Below the pieces are notes generated by a model. The model was not told the DNA's origin. It did not search any database and worked only from the letters and a program-made list of their open reading frames with translations. The translations under genes were made by a program, and so were the position numbers. Shown here in pieces: positions 1 through 4,730 of a DNA stretch of 5,475 bases. The DNA is taken from the NCBI GenBank assembly GCA_003151555.1, contig PLXU01000131.1, forward strand, positions 4,377 through 9,851, written 5' to 3'. Source of the stretch: Acidimicrobiaceae bacterium (GTDB lineage: Bacteria; Actinomycetota; Acidimicrobiia; Acidimicrobiales; RAAP-2). Numbering within the stretch: position 1 is the first letter of the stretch; each line of letters opens with the position of its first letter.

Positions 1-118
1 GCGGTGTGAGGCCGCACTTGGAGGCGACGTTGACAATGAGCACCGTCTTTCCCTCGAAGGCCGCCAGCGAACTCGGCTCGTCCGAAAGCGTGTGCACGGG
101 GATGTCGTAGAGGGTCAT
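1..118 (-). CDS. Glutathione peroxidase family protein (5' part only)
   Basis: The first 39 codons of a peroxidase run off the left end of the window. The peptide starts MTLYDIPVHTL and reaches the family signature NVASKCGLTP at residues 30-39. Cys35 (codon TGC) sits at the peroxidatic position, so this is a cysteine enzyme and not a selenoprotein. Family members are usually about 160 residues and reduce H2O2 or organic hydroperoxides; many bacterial ones use thioredoxin rather than glutathione, which cannot be judged here. The other active-site residues (Gln, Trp, Asn) lie outside the window. The N-terminus is short with no signal peptide, so a cytoplasmic location is likely. The ATG at 118 is the natural start because it matches the family N-terminus. 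The only purine-rich stretch upstream (GGAG) is one base from the ATG, too close for a normal ribosome site. It diverges from a quinone oxidoreductase gene 52 bp away. Confidence 0.9.
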   Translation of the reverse strand, partial: MTLYDIPVHTLSDEPSSLAAFEGKTVLIVNVASKCGLTP

Positions 119-124
119 GCTCCG

Positions 125-155
125 ACCCTAACGGTGTTTCCTTGGCGTTGGTCAG
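125..155 (-). promoter_or_regulatory. Candidate promoter of the peroxidase gene, possibly leaderless
   Basis: Read on the minus strand, CTGACC (155-150) is followed after 19 bp by TAGGGT (130-125), which fits the actinobacterial -10 pattern TANNNT. Six bases then separate the box from the ATG at 118, so transcription starting at the usual distance would begin at or beside the start codon. The spacer is slightly long and the -35 match is partial. The placement is inferred from pattern only. Confidence 0.4.
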
Positions 156-158
156 CCG

Positions 159-164
159 TAGGCT
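159..164 (+). promoter_or_regulatory. Candidate -10 box of the quinone oxidoreductase gene, possibly leaderless
   Basis: TAGGCT matches TANNNT and lies exactly 6 bases before the GTG start at 171. No Shine-Dalgarno sequence is visible between the box and the GTG. I see no convincing -35 hexamer at 16-18 bp upstream. The box lies within a few bases of the -35 region of the opposing peroxidase promoter, so the two promoters would overlap. Confidence 0.35.
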
Positions 165-170
165 ACGTGC

Positions 171-1121
171 GTGCGGGCCGTCGAAATCCACGAAGGAAGA
201 CTTGAAGTCGTCGAACGCGAACTGCCCGAGCCCGGTGCGAACGACGTCGTCGTCGCGGTACAGGCGGCGGGGATAAATGGCGCTGACCTCTTGCAGTTGC
301 AGGGTTTCTACCCGGCCCCCGCGGGTTGGCCAGTGGATATACCGGGCCTGGAGATGGCGGGCATCGTCAGCAGCGTCGGCGAACACGTACAGGAAACGCT
401 GATTGGCCACCGGGTCTGCGGCATTGTCGGCGGCGGCGCGCAAGCCACGCATTGCGTGATCCCGGCCGAACATCTCATTGCGGTACCCGAGCACGTCAGC
501 TGGAATGTGGCCGGCGGTTTCGCCGAGGCCTTCATCACGGCGCACGACGCGCTGGTCAGCCAGGGTCACCTGCACGCCAACCAACGCGTGCTGATCTCGG
601 GCGCGTCGGGCGGCGTCGGAACCGCCGCTGTGCAAATTGCTCACGTTCTGGGCGCTCACGTCATCGCGGTCACGCGCAGCGACGAACATCACGGCGTACT
701 GAGGTCACTCGGGGCCGATGAAACAATCCTCCTCGACGACGTGGCGGGCCTCGAGCCCGTCGACGTGGTGATGGAACTCGTAGGCGCCAAACACTTGAAC
801 CTGGCGATGGGCGTGTTGGCCCCCTTTGCGCGCATCGTGACGATCGGCGTCAGTAGCGGCGGTGCTCGCATGGAGGTTGACCTGCACACCATCATGAGCA
901 AGCGAGCGACCCTGACTGGCTCGACGATGCGCTCGCGCTCGCGCGAGGAGAAGGCGGACGTCATCAAGCGGGTCAACGAGAACCTGGTGCCCCTCTGGAA
1001 TGCCGGCGACCTGGCGGTGCCGATTGCCAGGTCCTTCGCGCTCGACGACGCGACGCCGGCGTACGAGTTCTTTGCCCAACCGGGCAAATTTGGCAAAGTC
1101 ATTCTCCGCGTCGATCAGTGA
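171..1121 (+). CDS. NAD(P)H quinone oxidoreductase, PIG3-type, MDR superfamily
   Basis: A complete 316-residue zinc-free medium-chain reductase. The N-terminal catalytic fold (about 1-120) carries the segment AGINGADLLQLQGFYPAPAG (33-52), typical of the PIG3 (TP53I3) group, then GLEMAG (59-64) where zinc alcohol dehydrogenases have GHE. The Rossmann fold follows, with the nucleotide-binding loop GASGGVG at 144-150. A PIG3-like TMRSRSREEK segment (252-261) and GKFGKVIL (305-312) close the protein. Family members reduce quinones or other activated carbonyls with NADPH in the cytoplasm; R169 after the second strand would suit NADPH, but this is inference. The start is the GTG at 171, which gives the normal family N-terminus (MRAVEI). 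No Shine-Dalgarno is visible, consistent with leaderless translation. The DUF5522 gene begins about 13 bp after its stop, so the two are probably co-transcribed. The physiological substrate is unknown. Confidence 0.92.
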   Translation: MRAVEIHEGRLEVVERELPEPGANDVVVAVQAAGINGADLLQLQGFYPAPAGWPVDIPGLEMAGIVSSVGEHVQETLIGHRVCGIVGGGAQATHCVIPAEHLIAVPEHVSWNVAGGFAEAFITAHDALVSQGHLHANQRVLISGASGGVGTAAVQIAHVLGAHVIAVTRSDEHHGVLRSLGADETILLDDVAGLEPVDVVMELVGAKHLNLAMGVLAPFARIVTIGVSSGGARMEVDLHTIMSKRATLTGSTMRSRSREEKADVIKRVNENLVPLWNAGDLAVPIARSFALDDATPAYEFFAQPGKFGKVILRVDQ

Positions 1122-1134
1122 GATCTCGACACTG

Positions 1135-1368
1135 GTGGTGAAGGGTCCGGCGCCCGTTGAGCGACCTCATCCCTCACGGTGCTCGCCCGCGCGAAATGAT
1201 TTCGCCGCGATCATCAAGGCTCACGAAGAGGCGGTAGCCCTCGGCGAACCGAGTTACCGGGACCCGTCCACGAATCTCATCGTGCTCACCGTGGTTTCGC
1301 ACCGCGAACGCGGGACGTGTTGTGGCAGCGGCTGTCGCCACTGTCCTTACGTCGAGGACGAGTTGTAG
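1135..1368 (+). CDS. DUF5522-type small cysteine-cluster protein
   Basis: A small basic-to-neutral protein of 77 residues (76 if the next codon, also GTG, at 1138 is used). It contains RPHPSR near residues 10-15, a helix-like AHEEAVALGEPSYRDP (29-44), and near the C-terminus GTCCGSGCRHCPY (60-72). I recognise this layout as the DUF5522 family. Cysteines 62, 63, 67 and 70 form a CC-x3-C-x2-C cluster that could bind a metal or take part in redox chemistry, but no function is established and I assign none. There is no signal peptide or membrane segment. The start is uncertain: only a weak GTGAGA at 1118-1123 could act as ribosome site, and translation may depend on the upstream oxidoreductase. 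The reading frame stays open further upstream inside the oxidoreductase gene, but homology begins only near RPHPSR. Its last 22 bp overlap the converging alanine dehydrogenase gene. Confidence 0.8.
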   Translation: MVKGPAPVERPHPSRCSPARNDFAAIIKAHEEAVALGEPSYRDPSTNLIVLTVVSHRERGTCCGSGCRHCPYVEDEL

Positions 1369-2483
1369 AGCAGCGAGCTGAGTTGCGTAAGGGGCATTCC
1401 CAGCGCCTCGGCCACCGGACCATAGGTGATGGCACCATTTACCACGTTGACCCCTTCGGCCAGCGCCTCGTCGGCGAGCACCGCGTCGCGCCACCCGTGA
1501 TTGGCCAGGGACAACGTGTACGGCAGCGTGGCGTTGGCGAGCGCGTACGTTGACGTGTTCGGCACGGCGCCGGGCATGTTCGCCACGCAGTAGAAAATCG
1601 ATCCGTTGAACTCAAAGACGGGATCCGAATGGGTCGTCGGGCGCGTTGCCTCGAAGCAACCGCCCTGGTCGACCGAGATGTCCACCAACACCGAGCCTTT
1701 GCGCATCCTCGCCACCAGCTCGTTGCTCACGAGCTTGGGGGCCTTGGCGCCGACCACCAATACCGCACCGATGACGATGTCGGCCTCCAGGCAGGCCACT
1801 TCCACGGCGTGCGTCGAAGAGGCAATGGTCTCCAGTCGACCGTCAAAGTGATGGTCGACCTGGCGCAGTCGGTCAAGGTTGCGGTCAAGAATCTTCACGT
1901 TGGCGTGCAGACCGACGGCCATGGTCGCCGCGGCCAGGCCCGACACGCCCGCGCCTATGACCACCACGTTGGCGGCCGCCACCCCGGGTACGCCGCCGAT
2001 CAGAGCGCCTCGGCCCCCGCCGGGACGCATGAGGTGATAGGCGCCGACCAGGGGCGCCATTCGACCGGCCACTTCACTCATCGGCGTCAACAACGGCAAT
2101 GAGTTGTCGGCGAGACGAACGGTCTCGTAGGCAATGGCGACATTCTTGGCGGCCACCAACGCGTCGGTGCAGGCCCTGCCGGCCGCCAAATGCAGGTACG
2201 TGAAAAGCACCTGATTCGTTCGCGCGGCCAGGCGGGGATACTCCTCGGCGATTGGCTCCTTGACCTTCAAGATCATCTCGCTGTCAGCCCACACGTCGTC
2301 GACGTTCTCGATGATGTTCGCGCCGGTGGCGATAAAGTCAGCGTCACTGATCGACGAGCCCACCCCGGCGCCGCGTTCAATGAGGACCCGGTGGCCCGCG
2401 CTCGTAAGCTCCCGCACTCCCGCCGGAGTCAACGCGACACGGTTCTCGTCCTTCTTGATTTCCTTCGGTACGCCGATGATCAT
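1347..2483 (-). CDS. ald: Alanine dehydrogenase
   Basis: A complete 378-residue cytoplasmic enzyme that interconverts L-alanine and pyruvate plus ammonium using NAD(H). It aligns by eye along its whole length with Mycobacterium tuberculosis Ald. The N-terminal signature GVPKEIKKDENRVALTP spans 4-20. The substrate and catalytic residues are K75 (in LKVKEP), H98 (in YLHLA) and D272 (in DQGG), matching K75, H96 and D270 of the mycobacterial enzyme after a two-residue insertion near 85-90. The NAD loop GAGVSG is at 177-182, with D200 ending the second strand, as expected for NAD rather than NADP. Other family blocks are APKLVSNELVA (248-258) and ANMPGAVPNTSTYAL (301-315). The ATG at 2483 has a strong ribosome site 9 bases upstream. 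The short C-terminal tail (YNSSST) is not conserved. It lies 99 bp downstream of the aldehyde dehydrogenase gene on the same strand, which suggests it recycles alanine made by the neighbouring aminotransferase. Confidence 0.96.
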   Translation of the reverse strand: MIIGVPKEIKKDENRVALTPAGVRELTSAGHRVLIERGAGVGSSISDADFIATGANIIENVDDVWADSEMILKVKEPIAEEYPRLAARTNQVLFTYLHLAAGRACTDALVAAKNVAIAYETVRLADNSLPLLTPMSEVAGRMAPLVGAYHLMRPGGGRGALIGGVPGVAAANVVVIGAGVSGLAAATMAVGLHANVKILDRNLDRLRQVDHHFDGRLETIASSTHAVEVACLEADIVIGAVLVVGAKAPKLVSNELVARMRKGSVLVDISVDQGGCFEATRPTTHSDPVFEFNGSIFYCVANMPGAVPNTSTYALANATLPYTLSLANHGWRDAVLADEALAEGVNVVNGAITYGPVAEALGMPLTQLSSLLYNSSST

Positions 2484-2492
2484 CGTTGATCA

Positions 2493-2500
2493 TCCTTTCT
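2493..2500 (-). promoter_or_regulatory. Ribosome binding site of ald
   Basis: On the minus strand, AGAAAGGA ends 9 bases before the ATG at 2483. An ATG one base further on (2493-2491) is out of frame with the alanine dehydrogenase. This site fixes the ald start. Confidence 0.8.
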
Positions 2501-2501
2501 G

Positions 2502-2530
2502 TCTATGCCAGGCCACTTCGATTGTGTCAC
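2502..2530 (-). promoter_or_regulatory. Candidate internal promoter for ald
   Basis: GTGACA (2530-2525, five of six matches to TTGACA) is followed after exactly 17 bp by CATAGA (2507-2502), a weak -10. Transcription from it would leave a leader of about 15-20 bases that includes the ald ribosome site. The -35 half lies inside the short palindrome at 2524-2532. The weak -10 keeps confidence low. Confidence 0.3.
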
Positions 2531-2532
2531 AC
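2524..2532. repeat. Short palindrome GTGTCACAC in the patD-ald gap
   Basis: The nine bases form a perfect odd-centred palindrome (GTGT, C, ACAC). It overlaps the -35 half of the candidate ald promoter, where a bound regulator could block or assist transcription. At four base pairs per arm it can easily arise by chance. Confidence 0.25.
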
Positions 2533-2551
2533 GACCAGTGCAGCGACGAAA

Positions 2552-2582
2552 CGAGCGGACCGTACACTCGCGGCCGAGCTCG
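2552..2582 (-). terminator. Stem-loop right after the patD stop codon, weak terminator or processing element
   Basis: In the minus-strand RNA a hairpin starts at the first base after the patD TGA. An outer stem CGAGC pairs with GCTCG. After a two-base bulge, an inner stem GGCCG pairs with CGGTCC with one bulged T, closing an 8-base loop. The hairpin is followed by TTTCGTC, a poor U-tract, so full termination is unlikely. It could lower read-through into ald or stabilise the 3' end of the upstream message. Confidence 0.35.
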
Positions 2583-4010
2583 TCAACTCTCAATGTTGTG
2601 CATCACGTGCTTAATGCGCGTGTAGTCCTCGAAGCCGTACGCCGAGAGGTCCTTGCCGTAGCCGGAATTCTTGAATCCGCCGTGGGGCATCTCGGCCACC
2701 AACGGGATATGCGTGTTGACCCACACGCAGCCGAAATCGAGGTCTCGGGTAAAGCGCATCGCACGACCGTGGTCGCTGGTCCACACCGAGGACGCCAGGC
2801 CGTAGTTCACTCCGTTGGCCCACTCAAGCGCCTGCGCGTCGTCGCTGAACTTCTGAACCGTGATGACCGGACCGAAGATCTCGTTCTGAATCATCTCGTC
2901 ATCCTGGTGAAGGTCGGCCACGACGGTGGGGGAAATGAAGTAGCCGCTGTCGCCCACCCGCGAACCGCCCGCCGCAATGGAAGCGTGGCTCGGGGCGCGA
3001 CCCAAGAAGCCGGTGACTCGCTCCATCTGAGTGGCGTTGTTCACCGGGCCGAAGAGAGCGTCGGCGTTGTCGGGCATTCCCACGACCGTATTGTTCGCCT
3101 GTTCGGTGATGGCGTCCACGAAATCGCCGTAGAGATTGGGACCCACCAGCACCCGCGTCGCCGCCGTGCAGTCCTGACCGGCGTTGAAGTAACCGGCCTC
3201 GGCAATGGCCACCGAAGCCGCCGCGATGTCCGCGTCGTCGAAGATGACAACGGGGGCCTTGCCGCCGAGTTCTAAGTGCACTCGCTTGAGGGTCTTGGAG
3301 GCGGTCTCGGCCACTTGCATGCCAGCGCCCACCGATCCCGTGATCGAAACCATGGAGGGAATGATGTGCTCCACCAACGCGCGGCCCGTATCGCGATCGC
3401 CGCACACGACGTTAAACACGCCGGCCGGCAGTACTTCGGCCATCAACTGCGCCATCAATAGGGTCGAGGCCGGCGTCGTGTCGCTGGGCTTGAGCACCAT
3501 CGTGTTGCCCGCCGCCAGTGCCGGCGCCCACTTCCACACGGCCATCATCATTGGATAGTTCCAAGGTGTCACCGCTGCGCAGACACCGATCGGCTCGCGG
3601 CGAACGTAGCTGGTCATACCTTCCATGTACTCAGTCGCCCCGCGGCCTTCGAGCATGCGAGCGGCTCCCGCGAAAAATCGAATCTGGTCCAACATCGGCG
3701 GGACTTCGAACTCCAAGGTAATTGGAATGATCTTCCCGCAGTTCTCCGCCTCTACGGCCACGAGCTCTTCGGCGTGCGCCTCGAAGAGGTCGGCGATCTT
3801 GAGTAACGCGAGGCTGCGCTCCGAGGGAGTCGTGCGCTTCCAGGATTGAAATGCCTTGGCGGCGACCTGGAGGGCGGCATCGATGTCCGAGGCGTCCGAG
3901 ACGGGCGTCTCGGCGAAGGGATCTCCGGTCGAGGGATTGATGAGTTCAACGTACTTCGCACCCTTCGGAGCGACGGTTTCGCCTCCAATGAAATTGGCCA
4001 ATTGACGCAT
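2583..4010 (-). CDS. patD: Gamma-aminobutyraldehyde dehydrogenase (PatD-like ALDH)
   Basis: A complete 475-residue aldehyde dehydrogenase. Catalytic residues are visible: N151 in PWNYP, K174 in VLKPSD, E247 in LELGGK, C281 in GQDCTA and E377 in NEIFGP. Within the superfamily it resembles E. coli PatD (YdcW): RFFAGAAR (111-118), EGMTSYVRREPIGV (130-143), FNAGQDCTAATR (275-286), LASSVWT (405-411), WVNTHIPLVAEMPHGG (430-445) and SGYGKDLSAYGFEDYT (449-464). That group oxidises 4-aminobutanal to GABA with NAD+ in putrescine breakdown; betaine-aldehyde or other aminoaldehyde activity is a fair alternative. The ATG at 4010 is chosen because the family N-terminus (MRQLANFIGGE) begins there and a strong ribosome site precedes it. 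The frame is open 25 codons further upstream (to 4085), but that stretch does not resemble the family. It diverges from the Lrp-type regulator and aminotransferase and probably leads the patD-ald transcript. Confidence 0.9.
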   Translation of the reverse strand: MRQLANFIGGETVAPKGAKYVELINPSTGDPFAETPVSDASDIDAALQVAAKAFQSWKRTTPSERSLALLKIADLFEAHAEELVAVEAENCGKIIPITLEFEVPPMLDQIRFFAGAARMLEGRGATEYMEGMTSYVRREPIGVCAAVTPWNYPMMMAVWKWAPALAAGNTMVLKPSDTTPASTLLMAQLMAEVLPAGVFNVVCGDRDTGRALVEHIIPSMVSITGSVGAGMQVAETASKTLKRVHLELGGKAPVVIFDDADIAAASVAIAEAGYFNAGQDCTAATRVLVGPNLYGDFVDAITEQANNTVVGMPDNADALFGPVNNATQMERVTGFLGRAPSHASIAAGGSRVGDSGYFISPTVVADLHQDDEMIQNEIFGPVITVQKFSDDAQALEWANGVNYGLASSVWTSDHGRAMRFTRDLDFGCVWVNTHIPLVAEMPHGGFKNSGYGKDLSAYGFEDYTRIKHVMHNIES

Positions 4011-4014
4011 AGTT

Positions 4015-4022
4015 CCCCTTCC
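4015..4022 (-). promoter_or_regulatory. Ribosome binding site of patD
   Basis: On the minus strand GGAAGGGG ends 4 bases before the ATG at 4010; the GGAAGG core is 6 bases away. It decides the start at 4010 over the upstream in-frame ATG at 4085, which has no comparable site and would add 25 residues foreign to the family. Confidence 0.75.
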
Positions 4023-4096
4023 ACACGGGCCGCCAAAGTAGCAATACCCGTAGCCACTCTGCCAGATGGCGCCCAGTCCGCGCAAACGATAAGGGA

Positions 4097-4125
4097 ACCG
4101 TATTAGTACCTTGTGGGATAAACAA
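4097..4125 (-). promoter_or_regulatory. Candidate patD promoter
   Basis: Minus-strand TTGTTT (4125-4120) and TACGGT (4102-4097) are separated by exactly 17 bp. The second fits TANNNT and the first keeps the TTG of the -35 consensus. Transcription would start near 4090, giving a leader of about 80 bases. The -35 abuts the inverted repeat at 4126-4140. A second TANNNT box (TACTTT, nearer the gene) has no matching -35 and seems less likely. Confidence 0.35.
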
Positions 4126-4140
4126 CGACTCTTTTAGTCG
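4126..4140. promoter_or_regulatory. Inverted repeat, candidate operator between divergent promoters
   Basis: CGACT and AGTCG form perfect arms around the five-base centre CTTTT. The element touches the candidate patD -35 on its left and ends 11 bp before the regulator's -10 box (TATACT) on its right, so it covers the -35 region of the regulator. A dimeric protein bound here could affect both directions. The neighbouring Lrp-type protein is the obvious candidate, as such proteins often control their own gene and a divergent partner. The arms are short and the site is not the E. coli Lrp consensus. Confidence 0.35.
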
Positions 4141-4151
4141 CCAATCCACGC

Positions 4152-4157
4152 TATACT
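4152..4157 (+). promoter_or_regulatory. -10 box of the Lrp-type regulator gene
   Basis: TATACT matches TATAAT at five of six positions and is the best -10 in the divergent region. No good -35 exists at 16-18 bp, where the inverted repeat lies, which suggests a promoter that needs an activator or is regulated at that point. The predicted start near 4163-4165 gives a leader of about 45 bases. Confidence 0.5.
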
Positions 4158-4171
4158 GTCATTATCCGCAG

Positions 4172-4195
4172 CCGGGAGTCCTTTGGACCACCCGG
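4172..4195 (+). promoter_or_regulatory. Leader stem-loop upstream of the regulator's ribosome site
   Basis: Outer arms CCGGG (4172-4176) and CCCGG (4191-4195) flank an inner stem GTCC/GGAC with a three-base TTT loop, with one unpaired base on the left and two on the right. The fold would sit in the 5' leader, ending 3 bases before the GGAG ribosome site. It could influence translation or mRNA stability, or the DNA form could be a protein site. No T-run follows, so it is not a terminator. Confidence 0.4.
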
Positions 4196-4198
4196 ACT

Positions 4199-4202
4199 GG
4201 AG
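4199..4202 (+). promoter_or_regulatory. Ribosome binding site of the Lrp-type regulator
   Basis: GGAG lies 6 bases before the ATG at 4209. It supports this start even though it gives the protein a basic tail ahead of the DNA-binding domain. Confidence 0.65.
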
Positions 4203-4208
4203 CCCACA

Positions 4209-4730
4209 ATGCCAGCCACCTCACCAAAGCGAAAAAGTACAAAAAGGGTCGAACGTTCGAACCTCGAACTGATTCCCACGCCCAACGGACTGGACGCGAT
4301 CGATCGCCAGATAATTGGTCAGTTGCAACTCGACGGTCGTCGCGCCTACGGGGCCATCGCCGAAGAGGTTGGTCTCTCCGAAGCGGCCGTGCGTCGGCGC
4401 GTCCAGCGACTCAAGGATTCGGGCGTGATGCAGATCGTCGCCATCACCGATCCGCAACTGCTCGGCTACGGCCGTGAGGCGCTGGTCGGTATTCGAGTCC
4501 ACGGTGACGTGCGCACGGTGGCCGATCAAGTGGCCGCCATCGACGAGGCCAATTACGTGGTGATGACAGCCGGCAGCTTCGACATCATCGCCGAAGTGAT
4601 CGCGGTGGACGACGCCGCGTTGGTGCACCTGCTGAATGATTCCATTCGCAGCATCCCGGGGGTAACTGAAGTTGAAACATTTCTGTATCTGAAATTAGCG
4701 AAGCAAACCTACGCATGGGGGACCAAATGA
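4209..4730 (+). CDS. Lrp/AsnC family transcriptional regulator
   Basis: A complete 173-residue regulator. The winged helix-turn-helix spans about 28-81 (LDAIDRQIIGQLQLDGRRAY, then AEEVGLSEAAVRRRVQRLKDSG, with the recognition helix around 57-68). The C-terminal RAM/Lrp ligand-sensing domain runs about 90-165, including the TAGSFDIIAEV segment (120-130) typical of the effector-binding and oligomer interface. Family members are DNA-bending dimers to octamers that sense amino acids or related metabolites. The first 27 residues are an extra tail, basic at 7-16 (KRKSTKRVER) and probably disordered, not part of the core family. The ATG at 4209 has a GGAG site, and no other good start lies between it and the domain. 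It diverges from patD and shares an ATGA overlap with the aminotransferase, so it very likely regulates this cluster. Its ligand (alanine, putrescine or another) cannot be read from the sequence. Confidence 0.93.
   Translation: MPATSPKRKSTKRVERSNLELIPTPNGLDAIDRQIIGQLQLDGRRAYGAIAEEVGLSEAAVRRRVQRLKDSGVMQIVAITDPQLLGYGREALVGIRVHGDVRTVADQVAAIDEANYVVMTAGSFDIIAEVIAVDDAALVHLLNDSIRSIPGVTEVETFLYLKLAKQTYAWGTK
4717..4722 (+). promoter_or_regulatory. Ribosome binding site of the aminotransferase inside the regulator gene
   Basis: GGGGGA ends 4 bases before the ATG at 4727, within the last codons of the regulator. It favours 4727 over the in-frame ATG at 4715, which would add four residues (MGDQ) and has no purine-rich site upstream. 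Confidence 0.55.

Noticed and set aside
12..20. Possible selenocysteine at the peroxidase active site.
   Set aside because: The active-site codon is TGC on the minus strand, a plain cysteine, so no recoding is needed.
1000..1134. Upstream extension of the DUF5522 frame to an ATG at 1000.
   Set aside because: It would run inside the oxidoreductase gene in another frame and encode an Arg/Ser/Pro-rich stretch unlike the family. Similarity starts near RPHPSR, after the GTG codons at 1135 and 1138.
2505..3275. Plus-strand open frame of 256 codons opposite patD.
   Set aside because: It lies antisense to an unmistakable aldehyde dehydrogenase. Its translation is rich in Arg, Val and His with no family motif, as expected for the mirror frame of GC-rich coding DNA.
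4011..4085. 25-codon N-terminal extension of patD starting at the ATG at 4085.
   Set aside because: The extension (rich in Gly, Tyr and Cys) does not resemble aldehyde dehydrogenases and has no ribosome site. The ATG at 4010 has a strong one and matches the family N-terminus.
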